DNA of 64,000 nt from positions 2,170,001-2,234,000 of the forward strand of contig NZ_CP043929.1 of assembly GCF_008632455.1 (NCBI RefSeq), in the 5' to 3' direction. The position numbers and the translations under genes are program-made. This document shows positions 1 through 8,885 of the stretch, piece after piece. The stretch is from Methylomonas rhizoryzae (GTDB lineage Bacteria; Pseudomonadota; Gammaproteobacteria; Methylococcales; Methylomonadaceae). The number at the start of each line of letters is the position of its first letter. Positions within the stretch are counted from its first letter, which is position 1. The notes below the pieces were generated by a model. That model ran no database searches. It was not told where the DNA came from and saw nothing but the letters and a program-made list of their open reading frames with translations.

Positions 1-2
1 GT

Positions 3-248
3 CAGGTACTGTTCATTCACGATTTAAAACGCAACGTCATGGCGCAGGTTTTTCAAGAACTGAAGGACTCGCCGGTACTAACGGTCGGCAACGGCTTGGA
101 TATATTGGATAATGGCGGCATGATCGGATTGGATAATGAAGGCGGCAAGGTAGTGATACACATCGATTTGAATCAAGTCAATCGTTCCCGACTAAAAATC
201 AGCTCGCGTCTGTTGCAGCTGGCCGTCATTCGGGAAAACGATAAATGA
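3..248 (+). CDS. YfiR family protein, C-terminal part
   Basis: This reading frame is open to the left edge, so the gene begins outside the window and only the last 81 residues are visible. They match the C-terminal part of the YfiR (DUF4154) family: a glycine-rich turn (LDNGGMIGL), then the conserved stretch around VNRSRLKISSRLLQLA. YfiR proteins are periplasmic repressors that bind the periplasmic part of a membrane-bound diguanylate cyclase and hold it inactive. The stop codon overlaps the start of the sensor kinase at 245 (ATGA), so the two genes are translationally coupled and the kinase is the likely partner. The family call rests on this fragment alone, since the signal peptide and cysteine region are outside the window. 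Confidence 0.75.
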   Translation, partial: QVLFIHDLKRNVMAQVFQELKDSPVLTVGNGLDILDNGGMIGLDNEGGKVVIHIDLNQVNRSRLKISSRLLQLAVIRENDK

Positions 249-1069
249 CCTGGGTGTCGAATGCCCCGATCAGAACCAAACTGATCACCATCATGACGCT
301 GACCGCGTTGGTCGCCTTGTTAATGGCGACCTCGGCGTTCATCCTTTACGAGTATTGGGCCAAGAAGCAAGACACCGAACGGCAATTGGTGCTGATAGGC
401 GACATCATTTCCTGGAACAGTTCCGCGGCCTTGGCCTTCAACGACGCCGATACGGCGCGGGAAATGCTGGCGGGCATGCAAACCCGCAAAAGCGTTTTGG
501 GTGCCAGACTGTACGACAAAGACGGTCATTTGTTCGCGGAATACGTGAAAAGCGGTTCCGACTCGTCCATTTGGGTTGAAGACGATCCGGTCGCGCAAGT
601 ATTGCGGCGTACCCCGGATTTTGCGCAGATGTCGTGGTTGGAGCTGTTTTCGGAAAAAATCGCCAGTCTGTACCGGCATTATATTTCCGACCAAACCGGG
701 GCGGGCGAATTTATCCGTTACGGTCAAAGGTTGGCTTACCGGGACAGCTACATTCATTACTACAAGCCGGTCTTGCTGTACAAAGAGTTGATCGGCGTGT
801 TGGAGTTGGTCGACGACCAAAGCGAGTTGCACGCCATATTGCAGGCGTTTTATCTGATTGCGGCGGCGATCGTGATTTTGACGGCGATGGCGATTTTATT
901 CGTATCGTCACGGTTGCAACGCATTTTTTCCGAACCCTTGTTGGCGCTGATGGACGCGATGCGGGCGGTAAGCGCGAAAAAGAATTTCCAATTCAGAGTG
1001 TCGTGGCTGGCGATCAACAGAGGTAGCCGGTTTTCGAGCGCACAAGTTCCGACGAATTCGGCGATTTAG
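245..1069 (+). CDS. Sensor fragment of the broken hybrid kinase (TM-CHASE8-TM-HAMP start)
   Basis: This 274-residue fragment carries the membrane sensor end of the kinase. A hydrophobic helix lies at about residues 16-38, a periplasmic CHASE8-like domain with the typical SWNSSAALAFNDADTA stretch follows, and a second helix lies at about residues 200-222. The HAMP domain starts normally, then runs into about 20 unrelated residues and a stop. The missing HAMP half (TSSDEFGDLASVYNEML) is in another frame from about nt 1027 onward. As written it would be a membrane sensor with no output. Its start overlaps the YfiR stop codon. Confidence 0.6.
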   Translation: MTWVSNAPIRTKLITIMTLTALVALLMATSAFILYEYWAKKQDTERQLVLIGDIISWNSSAALAFNDADTAREMLAGMQTRKSVLGARLYDKDGHLFAEYVKSGSDSSIWVEDDPVAQVLRRTPDFAQMSWLELFSEKIASLYRHYISDQTGAGEFIRYGQRLAYRDSYIHYYKPVLLYKELIGVLELVDDQSELHAILQAFYLIAAAIVILTAMAILFVSSRLQRIFSEPLLALMDAMRAVSAKKNFQFRVSWLAINRGSRFSSAQVPTNSAI

Positions 1070-1086
1070 CCAGCGTTTACAACGAA

Positions 1087-1935
1087 ATGCTGGCGGAAAT
1101 TCAAGAGCGCGACGAACAATTAGCCGGTCACAGAGCGGATTTGGAAAGACAGGTGAAAGCGCGCACCGAGGAGTTGTCGATCAAAAATCGGCGGCTGGAG
1201 CAAGCGATTACCGAGGCTTTGCAGGCGAAGGAACAGGCCTTGGCGGCCAGCAAGGCCAAAAGTGAATTTTTAGCCATGATGAGCCATGAAATCAGGACGC
1301 CTATGAACGGCGTTCTGGGTATGACCGAGCTGCTGCTGGGATCCGGCCTGCAAGATCAGCAGCGCAAGTTGGCGGAGACCGCATTCCGCTCGGCCGAATC
1401 CTTGTTGAGCATCATCAACAATATTCTGGATTTTTCCAAAATAGAAGCCGGAAAACTGCAGCTGATAGAAACCGAGTTCGATTTGCGCCGCACCTTGGAA
1501 GACACCTTGGATATGCTATCCGAGCAGGCTAGGCGCAAGAGTATCGAGCTGATTCTGAATCTGCCGGCCGATTGGGGCTTCGTGGTCGGCGGCGACGCGG
1601 AACGTTTGCGGCAAGTGTTGATTAATTTGGTGGGTAACGCGATCAAATTCACCGAAGTCGGCGAGGTGCAGCTGAAAGTGAGCGGGTCCTTGCTCGACAG
1701 AAACAGCGAAAAAGTTTCCTTGTTGTTCGAAGTCATCGATACCGGCCCCGGCATTCCGCCGGAACATCAAGAGCATATTTTCGAGAGCTTTACTCAGCAA
1801 GACGGGACCATCACCCGCCGATACGGCGGTACCGGGCTGGGGTTGACTATTTCCCGGCAGCTGGTCGAATTGATGGGCGGCGAATTGAAATTAGTCAGCA
1901 CGCCTAAGGTCGGCTCGCGCTTTATTTCAATCTGA
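1087..1935 (+). CDS. Kinase-core fragment of the broken hybrid kinase (HisKA-HATPase)
   Basis: This fragment holds the catalytic core of the sensor kinase. A coiled-coil signalling helix (about residues 1-55) leads into HisKA with the phosphorylated His in MSHEIRTPMNG, then HATPase_c with N-box NLVGNAIKFTE, G1 DTGPGIPPEH and G2 GGTGLGL. It ends GSRFISI at a stop created where a T is missing from the run at 1921-1923. With that T the frame would continue F-Y-F-N-L-I-L-P-V, the normal link to a receiver domain. The frame is open upstream from 1027, so the start at 1087 is arbitrary and lies inside HAMP. No ribosome-binding site was seen, so independent expression is doubtful. Confidence 0.55.
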   Translation: MLAEIQERDEQLAGHRADLERQVKARTEELSIKNRRLEQAITEALQAKEQALAASKAKSEFLAMMSHEIRTPMNGVLGMTELLLGSGLQDQQRKLAETAFRSAESLLSIINNILDFSKIEAGKLQLIETEFDLRRTLEDTLDMLSEQARRKSIELILNLPADWGFVVGGDAERLRQVLINLVGNAIKFTEVGEVQLKVSGSLLDRNSEKVSLLFEVIDTGPGIPPEHQEHIFESFTQQDGTITRRYGGTGLGLTISRQLVELMGGELKLVSTPKVGSRFISI

Positions 1936-2227
1936 TTTTACCGGTAAGCAATAAAAGCACGATTCAAACAGCGCAGATCAAGGAGCTGTTAGACGTTAAC
2001 GTGCTGGTGGTGGACGACAATTCCACCAACCGGGAAATCCTGTATCGGCAACTGATTCAATGGGGGGCAAAAGTCACCTGCGTCAGCAGTGCGCCGAAAG
2101 CGCTGAAGTTGTTGCACGATACGGCGGCGGAAACGCATTTCAAACTGGCGTTGTTGGATTGGCATTTGCCGTTCATGGACGGTTTGTCCCTTGCCAAAGC
2201 GATTAAGGCCGACGCGCGCATTGCGCT

Positions 2228-5200
2228 TTGAAATTAATCATGCTGAGTTCGGACAATATAGCGCTCAGCGATAAAGAACGCGAACACTTAGGCATTCGGT
2301 TTTTTCTTAACAAACCGGTGTTTCAAGACCGATTGCTGCATTGCTTGCTGCAGACTTTAGCGGATACCTCTACTTCGTACAACGATGGCTTGGGCCAGCA
2401 GCACGCGAATCTGTTCAGCGCTAAAGTGTTGGTCGCCGAGGATAACCCGGTCAACCAAGAGGTCGCGAAACGGTTTTTGCAGCGCTTGGGATGCGAAGTC
2501 GAAATCGCCAATAACGGTGCCGAGGCGGTGCGCGCGGTAACCGTCAGCCAGTTCGACCTGATCTTGATGGATTGTCATATGCCGGAGCTGGACGGTTTTT
2601 CCGCCACCCGGCGAATTCGTACGTTAGAGTTGGATTCGCATCGCGAACGCGCACCGGTGATCGCCTTGACGGCCGACGTGCAAAAAGGCATACAGGACGA
2701 ATGCCGTTTAGCCGGTATGGACGATTATCTCAGCAAGCCGTTTACCATGGATCAGCTGCGGCAAAGCTTGGAAACCTGGTTGCCCGGTGCTGCCAAGGAA
2801 GCCGGCGCATCAATGGAAAAAATCATGGAACTTACGCCTGCCGCTGCCGTCAGTTCCGCCATCCTCGAGGTCGGCACGGTGGCGCAGTTGCAAGCGATTT
2901 CCGATCCAGACGGCAGTACCTTGTTCGATAAAGCCGTGGGCTTGTATTTGGATACCGCTCCGGATTTATACGAACAAATCAAACGTGCGTTTCGCGACGG
3001 TCCATTGTCTAACGTCACCAAGCCGGCCCATACGCTAAAGTCCGCTTCGGCGAATTTAGGCGCCAAAGAATTAGCCGATGTCTGTTTGCAATTGGAAACT
3101 GCGGGCAGAGCCAATGACGAGCTGGCTGTCGCGCGTTTGGAGGAGTTGTTCGAACGGCGTTATCAAATCACTTTAGAGGCTTTACGCGAGTTGCAAACCT
3201 CGCAACAGGAGTTTTCGGCGGTATCGGCCGATGTGACGGTAGATTATGAACTGCCGGATTTCGAAATGACCAATATCACCATATTGGTGGTGGACGACGA
3301 TCCGAATTTCCGGCTCATCACCCGTGAGCAACTGTCCAGGGTGGGATTCAAAGTCGAGGAAGCCGGTAGCGGTTACGAAGCGTTGGACAAACTCAAGCTG
3401 AGTATGCCGGATTTGATTATGTTGGACGCGGTCATGGAAGGTCTGGATGGCTTCGAAACCTGCAAAATGCTGCGCGAATACCCCGCCCTGACCGACGTGC
3501 CGGTGATTATGTCCACGGGTTTAGGCGACATGGAATCCATCAACCGGGCGTTCGACGTCGGGGCTTCGGATTTCATCATCAAACCGCTGAATTACACGGT
3601 ATTGATTCACCACATCAAGTTCCTGTTACGCTCCAGCCGGGCCACGGCCGAATTGCGCGATAGCAAGCTGCAATTGGCTGCGGCACAAAGAATAGCTCGG
3701 CTAGGCTATTGGACTTGGAACGTTGAAAGCAATCAATTCATTATCTCGGCGTATTTGGCCGAATTGTTTCGTATCGACCCGAATGATTTTGCCGGCACTT
3801 TAAGCGCTTATTTCGAATTGGTTGCCCCCGACGATAGGCCAAAAGTGGAACATGCGATTTATTCCACCTTGGATGGAGAGGGCGGCGGAACCATAGAATA
3901 CGCCTTGGCAGTGACAGCGGATAGTCCGATTATCGTGCGTCAGGAAACGGCTTTGGTCACGCAAACGAAAATAGTCACCGGTACGGTGCAAGACGTTACC
4001 AAGCTGAAGGCCACCGAGTTGATGATACATAACTTGGCGTATTACGACGAGTTGACCGGCTTGGCCAGTAGGGCCTACTACCACGAAAGGATAGAACAAT
4101 ACATCAAGTTGGCGCGGCGTAAGCAGGAGGCTTTCGGATTCTTGTATATCGACTTGGACGAATTCAAATACATCAACGACAGCTTCGGGCATAACGTCGG
4201 CGATCAGTACTTAATCGCGGTCGCGGAACGCATCCGATCCGTGATTCGCGACGTCGATTTTGCCGTACGCCTGGGAGGCGACGAGTTTTGCATTCTGGTG
4301 GATGCGGTTGCCAGCGAACGGCAGATTAACGAAGTGGCCGAACGCTGTTTGCAGGAAGTCAACCGGCCGCTAAACATTTCCGGCAATCATTTCAGACCGC
4401 GGGCAAGTATCGGCATAGCCTTGTTTCCCAGAGACGGTAGAGACGAACACGAGCTCATGAAGGCCGCGGATGCCGCGATGTATGCGGCCAAAAAAGCCGG
4501 CAAGCAACGGTATGCGACGTATAAGCCGGAAATGACCGAACATGCGATTAAACGGTTGAAAGACGAGCAGCTGCTACGGGAATCGGTCGAAAAAGAGCTG
4601 TTTGTGTTGCACTACCAACCGCAGATCAGTATGGCCAATGGCCGGATTGTCGGTTTGGAGGCCTTAATACGCTGGCAACATGCCGAACGCGGCATTGTGT
4701 CCCCCTATGAGTTTATTCCTTTGGCGGAAAGCCTGGGCTTGATCAACAAAATCGGCGAATGGGTGTTAATGCAAGCCTGTCGGCAAATGATGGAGTGGCG
4801 TGCGCACGGTTTGGAACAGGTCAGGATTGCGGTGAACATTTCGCCTTCGCATTTCGCCGATCCTAAACTATTAGTCACCGTGCGGGACATCCTTAAACAA
4901 ACCGGCTTGCCTGCGGAACTCTTGCAATTGGAAGTCACCGAAAGCGTAATGCACGCCGACATCGATATGGACGTGTTTAGGGACTTAAAAGCTCTGGGGG
5001 TCAAAATTGCCATCGACGATTTCGGCACCGGTTATTCGTCGTTAGCGTCGCTGAAGGAATTGCCGGTAGATTGCTTAAAGATCGATAGGATTTTTGTGCA
5101 AGACGTTTTATACAATCCGCAAACTCCGGTATTGCTGGGTACCATCATCGGCTTGGCCAACGCCATGGACTATCAAATCGTAGCCGAAGGCGTGGAAACC

Positions 5201-5368
5201 CAGGAACAAGCCATGGTCATGATGGGTTTGGGCTGTGACGTGATACAGGGGTATTTTTTCAGTCCGCCGGTTGCGGTTGAACAAGTGCTGAAGTTGTTCC
5301 GGCAAAACTTTATGGTCAATGCAGCCGAACCGACAGACTCCTGGGACAACCCAATCGAGCATCCATGA
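2228..5368 (+). CDS. REC-Hpt-REC-PAS-GGDEF-EAL protein (3' part of the broken hybrid kinase)
   Basis: This is an uninterrupted 1046-residue frame. The first ~55 residues are the end of REC1, so the nominal TTG start is not a natural gene start. Then follow REC2 (VLVAEDNPVNQEV, LMDCHMPELDG), an Hpt domain (AHTLKSASANLG), REC3 (ILVVDDDPNF, MLDAVMEGLDG), a PAS-like region (about residues 480-590), a GGDEF domain with intact GGDEF and an EAL domain with intact EAL, DDFGTGYSS and KIDRIFV. The residues suggest that both cyclase and phosphodiesterase may be active. An internal ATG just before REC3 (MTNITILVVDDD) looks like the start of a typical response regulator, so this may be a fusion of a hybrid kinase with its downstream GGDEF-EAL regulator. 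It overlaps the HDOD gene by ATGA. Confidence 0.75.
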   Translation: MKLIMLSSDNIALSDKEREHLGIRFFLNKPVFQDRLLHCLLQTLADTSTSYNDGLGQQHANLFSAKVLVAEDNPVNQEVAKRFLQRLGCEVEIANNGAEAVRAVTVSQFDLILMDCHMPELDGFSATRRIRTLELDSHRERAPVIALTADVQKGIQDECRLAGMDDYLSKPFTMDQLRQSLETWLPGAAKEAGASMEKIMELTPAAAVSSAILEVGTVAQLQAISDPDGSTLFDKAVGLYLDTAPDLYEQIKRAFRDGPLSNVTKPAHTLKSASANLGAKELADVCLQLETAGRANDELAVARLEELFERRYQITLEALRELQTSQQEFSAVSADVTVDYELPDFEMTNITILVVDDDPNFRLITREQLSRVGFKVEEAGSGYEALDKLKLSMPDLIMLDAVMEGLDGFETCKMLREYPALTDVPVIMSTGLGDMESINRAFDVGASDFIIKPLNYTVLIHHIKFLLRSSRATAELRDSKLQLAAAQRIARLGYWTWNVESNQFIISAYLAELFRIDPNDFAGTLSAYFELVAPDDRPKVEHAIYSTLDGEGGGTIEYALAVTADSPIIVRQETALVTQTKIVTGTVQDVTKLKATELMIHNLAYYDELTGLASRAYYHERIEQYIKLARRKQEAFGFLYIDLDEFKYINDSFGHNVGDQYLIAVAERIRSVIRDVDFAVRLGGDEFCILVDAVASERQINEVAERCLQEVNRPLNISGNHFRPRASIGIALFPRDGRDEHELMKAADAAMYAAKKAGKQRYATYKPEMTEHAIKRLKDEQLLRESVEKELFVLHYQPQISMANGRIVGLEALIRWQHAERGIVSPYEFIPLAESLGLINKIGEWVLMQACRQMMEWRAHGLEQVRIAVNISPSHFADPKLLVTVRDILKQTGLPAELLQLEVTESVMHADIDMDVFRDLKALGVKIAIDDFGTGYSSLASLKELPVDCLKIDRIFVQDVLYNPQTPVLLGTIIGLANAMDYQIVAEGVETQEQAMVMMGLGCDVIQGYFFSPPVAVEQVLKLFRQNFMVNAAEPTDSWDNPIEHP

Positions 5369-6204
5369 CCGACCGGATACGCGAGTTGGTGCTCCAGTCC
5401 AAACGAATTCCCGGTATTTCGGCTCAAACTCAGCGTTTGTTGACATTGATGCGACACGACGACTTGTCTATCGATCGATTAGCGGCCGTTATCGAAGAAA
5501 GCCCGGCGATGACGGCACGCTTGTTGGCGCTGGCAAATTCGGCGTGGTACGCGCCGGCACAACCTATTACCAGCGCCAGCGTAGCTTGTGCAAGGCTGGG
5601 ATTGACGTTGGTGAAAGCGGTTTGCATCGGCCTGTCGGTTATTGCACCGTTTAGCGTTACCGCTTGCCGTCCGTTTGATATCAAGCGGTTTTGGTTGTCC
5701 AGTACATTGGCGGCCGAAGCGGCATACAGACTGGCCGCGCCCCTCGCCGATAAAGAGTTTAGCGATGCGGTGCACACCGGGGGTTTGCTGCATTGCTTGG
5801 GTTTGTTATGTATAGTGGATTTGTTACCGTTACGGATGGATGCGATTCTGCTCCGGGCGAGACAAACACCTGAATTGAATTTGTCTTCGCTGTTGCAGCA
5901 GGAAATCGGCATGGATTACGCGGAAATCGGCGGCATGGTCGCGAAAAAATGGGAATTGCCGGAGGTTTTGGTAGCGGTTATTCGTTATCACCGGCAAGCC
6001 GGCTACCGGGCCGCCTATCGGCAACACGTGCACTACGTTAGAATTGCCGCGGATATGGCGTCCGCACTTTATGCCCGGCAAGAAGAGTTTGTTTTCGACA
6101 GCGATGACAACCCGGCTATCGGAGCGGATGTCGCGGCATCGGTTTATCGGCAAATGCTGTTGGAGCAGCCCAAGTTCAACAGTCAAGCGGAGATCTTGTT
6201 TTAG
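5365..6204 (+). CDS. HDOD domain signalling protein
   Basis: This 279-residue protein consists almost wholly of an HDOD domain, a metal-free relative of the HD phosphohydrolases. It has the usual N-terminal run (IPGISAQTQRLLTLM, then ESPAMTARLLALANSAWY), the helix with RLGLTLVKAVCIGLSV, and the later FWLSSTLAAEAAYRLA and HTGGLLHCLGLL stretches. HDOD proteins act in the cytoplasm as non-enzymatic scaffolds and often sit beside GGDEF/EAL or two-component genes. Here the start overlaps the stop of the kinase/GGDEF-EAL gene (ATGA, 5365-5368), so the two are translationally coupled and probably act in one c-di-GMP circuit. No second domain is present. Confidence 0.85.
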   Translation: MTDRIRELVLQSKRIPGISAQTQRLLTLMRHDDLSIDRLAAVIEESPAMTARLLALANSAWYAPAQPITSASVACARLGLTLVKAVCIGLSVIAPFSVTACRPFDIKRFWLSSTLAAEAAYRLAAPLADKEFSDAVHTGGLLHCLGLLCIVDLLPLRMDAILLRARQTPELNLSSLLQQEIGMDYAEIGGMVAKKWELPEVLVAVIRYHRQAGYRAAYRQHVHYVRIAADMASALYARQEEFVFDSDDNPAIGADVAASVYRQMLLEQPKFNSQAEILF

Positions 6205-6273
6205 TTCTCCGGCAGCCGAAGTCGGCGATTAGCCTTGGCGTAGTTGCGCAACGTGGAAATCCGCTTCAGTAAA

Positions 6274-6302
6274 TTGACAAGCTTCGGCAACCTCAGTAAC
6301 TT
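6274..6302 (+). promoter_or_regulatory. Putative sigma70 promoter of alaC
   Basis: TTGACA at 6274-6279, a 17-bp spacer, then TAACTT at 6297-6302. The -35 is a perfect match and the -10 is weak. It lies about 50 bp before alaC in the 146-bp gap after the HDOD gene, so it probably drives alaC and perhaps hom-thrC. Confidence 0.45.
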
Positions 6303-6350
6303 AGCGCGCTTTGTCCAACAGCTATCTTTAATTCCCCACAAGAGTTATTA

Positions 6351-7535
6351 ATGGAAGAATTTCACCGCATCAGCCGCTTACCGCCCTACGTTTTTAACAT
6401 CGTCAATGAATTGAAAGCCAAAGCGCGAGCCGACGGCGAGGACATTATCGATTTCGGTATGGGCAACCCGGACCAGCCCACGCCGGCGCACATTTTGAAC
6501 AAGATGTTGGAAGTCGCGCAACGCGGCGATACGCATCGCTACTCGGTTTCCAAAGGTATTCCCCGCTTGCGTAAGGCAATATGCGGCTGGTACAAAAACC
6601 GCTTCGACGTCGATTTGGATTTCAACAGCGAAGCCATCGTGACCATAGGCTCTAAAGAGGGCTTGTCGCATTTGGCTCTGGCCACCTTGGGCCCTGGCGA
6701 CGTGGTTTTGGTGCCTAACCCGGCGTATCCCATTCATCCTTACGGCGTCGTGATCGCCGGAGCCGATATTCGCCACGTGGCGTTGACGCCGGGCGTCGAT
6801 TTTTTCGACGAGTTGAATCGAGCGATTTCAGAATGCTGGCCAAAACCGAAGATGTTGATTTTGAATTTTCCGGGCAATCCGACCTGTCAATGCGTCGAGC
6901 TGGATTTCTTCGAAAAGGTAGTGGCGATTTGTAAAGAGCACGGCATTTGGATAGTTCACGACATTGCTTACGCCGACATCGTGTTCGACGGCTATGTCGC
7001 GCCGTCGATATTGCAAGTGCCGGGAGCGAAAGACATTGCCGTCGAATTTTTTTCATTGTCCAAGAGTTACAACATGCCCGGTTGGCGGGTGGGTTTCATG
7101 TGCGGCAATCCGACCTTGGTCGCCGCCTTAACCCGGATCAAATCGTATATGGACTACGGCACGTTTACTCCCATTCAAGTGGCGGCAATCACCGCGCTGG
7201 AAGGGCCGCAGGATTGCGTGACGGAAATCAGCAACATGTACCGTTTGCGCCGCGACGTGTTGTGCGACGGCCTGAATAACATGGGTTGGAAGGTCGAAAA
7301 ACCCAAGGCCACCATGTTCGTTTGGGCGCCGATACCGGAAGCGTACAAAGCGATGGGCTCTTTGGAGTTCTCCAAGAAGTTAATCATCGATGCCAAAGTA
7401 GCCGTTTCCCCGGGTATCGGTTTCGGTCAATTCGGCGACGATCACATCCGATTCAGTTTGATCGAGAACGAACACAGAACCCGGCAAGCGCTGCGCAGCA
7501 TCCGTAATATGCTGAAAAAAGACAACGTAGTATAA
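6351..7535 (+). CDS. alaC: Alanine transaminase AlaC
   Basis: This is a class I PLP-dependent aminotransferase of 394 residues, the normal AlaC length. It starts MEEFHRISRLPPYVF, as AlaC-type proteins do, and carries GMGNPDQPTP, the cofactor-binding GSKEGLSHLA stretch, NFPGNPTCQ and the PLP-lysine motif SLSKSYNMPGWRVGF. It makes alanine from pyruvate and glutamate in the cytoplasm. It lies 36 bp before hom, and the alaC-hom-thrC order links it to amino acid synthesis from aspartate and pyruvate. The close relation to other class I aminotransferases leaves some doubt on substrate, but AlaC fits best. Confidence 0.88.
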   Translation: MEEFHRISRLPPYVFNIVNELKAKARADGEDIIDFGMGNPDQPTPAHILNKMLEVAQRGDTHRYSVSKGIPRLRKAICGWYKNRFDVDLDFNSEAIVTIGSKEGLSHLALATLGPGDVVLVPNPAYPIHPYGVVIAGADIRHVALTPGVDFFDELNRAISECWPKPKMLILNFPGNPTCQCVELDFFEKVVAICKEHGIWIVHDIAYADIVFDGYVAPSILQVPGAKDIAVEFFSLSKSYNMPGWRVGFMCGNPTLVAALTRIKSYMDYGTFTPIQVAAITALEGPQDCVTEISNMYRLRRDVLCDGLNNMGWKVEKPKATMFVWAPIPEAYKAMGSLEFSKKLIIDAKVAVSPGIGFGQFGDDHIRFSLIENEHRTRQALRSIRNMLKKDNVV

Positions 7536-7571
7536 TCCGGCGAATTTTTGGATAAGCGTCAGGAGTTGGGT

Positions 7572-8882
7572 TTGAAGCCGGTAACTATAGGTATATTGGG
7601 ATTGGGTACTGTCGGGGGCGGTACCGTCAACGTACTTAAACGCAACGCCGAAGAAATCGCCCGGCGGGCTGGACGTGAAATCGTGGTCGGCCGAGCTTCG
7701 GCCCGTCACCTTAACCTGCAGCGGATTTGCAATACCGAAGGTATTGCCTTGACGGCCGACCCGTTCGATGTGGTCAACGATCCTACGGTCGACATCGTCG
7801 TTGAGTTGATCGGCGGCTACGATTTGGCCAAGCAACTGGTGCTGGCGGCGATTGCCAACGGTAAACATGTGGTAACCGCCAATAAAGCGCTGATCGCGTT
7901 GCACGGCAATGAAATTTTTGCCGAAGCCAGTAAAAAAGGCGTAATGGTGACCTTCGAAGCAGCCGTGGCCGGCGGCATTCCCATCATCAAAGCCATTAGA
8001 GAAGGTTTGGCAGGCAACCGTATCGAATGGCTGGCCGGCATCATCAACGGTACCGGCAATTTCATCCTGACCGAAATGCGCGACAAAGGCCGGGATTTCG
8101 CTGATGTTTTGAAAGAAGCGCAGGCCTTGGGTTATGCGGAAGCCGACCCGACCTTCGACGTAGAAGGCATAGACGCCGGCCACAAGTTGACTATCCTGGC
8201 ATCCATCGCCTTCGGCATCCCGCTGCAATTCGAGAAGGTCTATACCGAGGGCATCACCCGGATCACGCGCCTGGATGTCGAATATGCCGAGGAATTGGGC
8301 TACCGCATCAAAAACTTGGGTATCGCCCGTAAAACTGCCGAAGGCATAGAATTACGGGTACATCCCACTCTGATTCCCAAACGCCGTCTGATAGCCAACG
8401 TAGAAGGGGTGATGAATGCCGTGTTGGTTTGCGGCGATGCGGTAGGGCCGACGCTGTATTACGGTGCCGGAGCGGGCGCGGAACCGACCGCGTCGGCGGT
8501 AGTGGCGGATTTGGTCGATGTGGTGCGCGCCCTGACCAGCGACCCGGAAAACCGGGTGCCGCATCTGGCTTTTCAGCCCGAGGCAATCGCCGATATTCCG
8601 GTGGTGCCGGCCGAACGCTTTCAAACTGCTTATTACCTGAGATTAACGGCCGACGACAAACCCGGCGTACTGGCGGAGGTGACCCGCATATTGGCGGCCC
8701 ATCAGATCAGTATCGAAGCATTGATTCAAAAAGAGCCTTTGCACGGCGAAGTCTCGGTGCCCATCATCATGCTGACTCAAAAAACTTTGGAACAAGAAAT
8801 GAATGCGGCGATTGCCGAAATCGAAGCCTTGCCTACCGTTACCGGCAACGTCAGTCGCATCCGTTTGGAAACTTTAGGATAA
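7572..8882 (+). CDS. hom: Homoserine dehydrogenase
   Basis: This is a monofunctional homoserine dehydrogenase (436 residues), which reduces aspartate semialdehyde to homoserine with NAD(P)H in the threonine/methionine pathway. The N-terminal Rossmann motif GILGLGTVGGGTV, the ELIGG and TANKALIA stretches, the catalytic region (GIINGTGNFILTEM, EADPTFDVEGIDAGHK) and a C-terminal ACT domain (KPGVLAEVTRILAAHQISIE) are all present. The ACT domain suggests feedback control by threonine. The frame is open from 7548, but TTG at 7572 is preferred: a clear AGGAG at 7561-7565 sits six bases before it, and the protein then starts MKPVTIGILGLG. It is three bases from thrC, clearly one operon. Confidence 0.95.
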   Translation: MKPVTIGILGLGTVGGGTVNVLKRNAEEIARRAGREIVVGRASARHLNLQRICNTEGIALTADPFDVVNDPTVDIVVELIGGYDLAKQLVLAAIANGKHVVTANKALIALHGNEIFAEASKKGVMVTFEAAVAGGIPIIKAIREGLAGNRIEWLAGIINGTGNFILTEMRDKGRDFADVLKEAQALGYAEADPTFDVEGIDAGHKLTILASIAFGIPLQFEKVYTEGITRITRLDVEYAEELGYRIKNLGIARKTAEGIELRVHPTLIPKRRLIANVEGVMNAVLVCGDAVGPTLYYGAGAGAEPTASAVVADLVDVVRALTSDPENRVPHLAFQPEAIADIPVVPAERFQTAYYLRLTADDKPGVLAEVTRILAAHQISIEALIQKEPLHGEVSVPIIMLTQKTLEQEMNAAIAEIEALPTVTGNVSRIRLETLG

Positions 8883-8885
8883 ATA

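Larger units (their letters stand above)
245..5368 (+). pseudogene. Hybrid sensor kinase with GGDEF-EAL output, broken by three frameshifts
   Basis: Read across three frame changes, this stretch encodes one protein of about 1,700 residues. Domains in order are: TM helix (about nt 290-358), CHASE8-like periplasmic sensor, TM helix (about 845-910), HAMP, HisKA (phospho-acceptor His codon 1285-1287 in SHEIRTP), HATPase_c (NLVGNAIKFTE, GGTGLGL), REC1 (Asp 2157-2159), REC2 (Asp 2570-2572), Hpt (His 3029-3031 in AHTLKS), REC3 (Asp 3425-3427), a PAS-like region, GGDEF (4274-4288, intact) and EAL (EAL at 4658-4666, plus DDFGTGYSSL). Frame moves 2 to 1 to 3 to 2, at or before the T4 run 1031-1034, at the T3 run 1921-1923 and at the T3 run 2227-2229. 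Adding a single T at each would restore one frame. The reading frame 1923-2231 supplies REC1. This is either a decayed gene or three base-calling errors. It should couple a periplasmic signal to c-di-GMP turnover. Confidence 0.85.
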
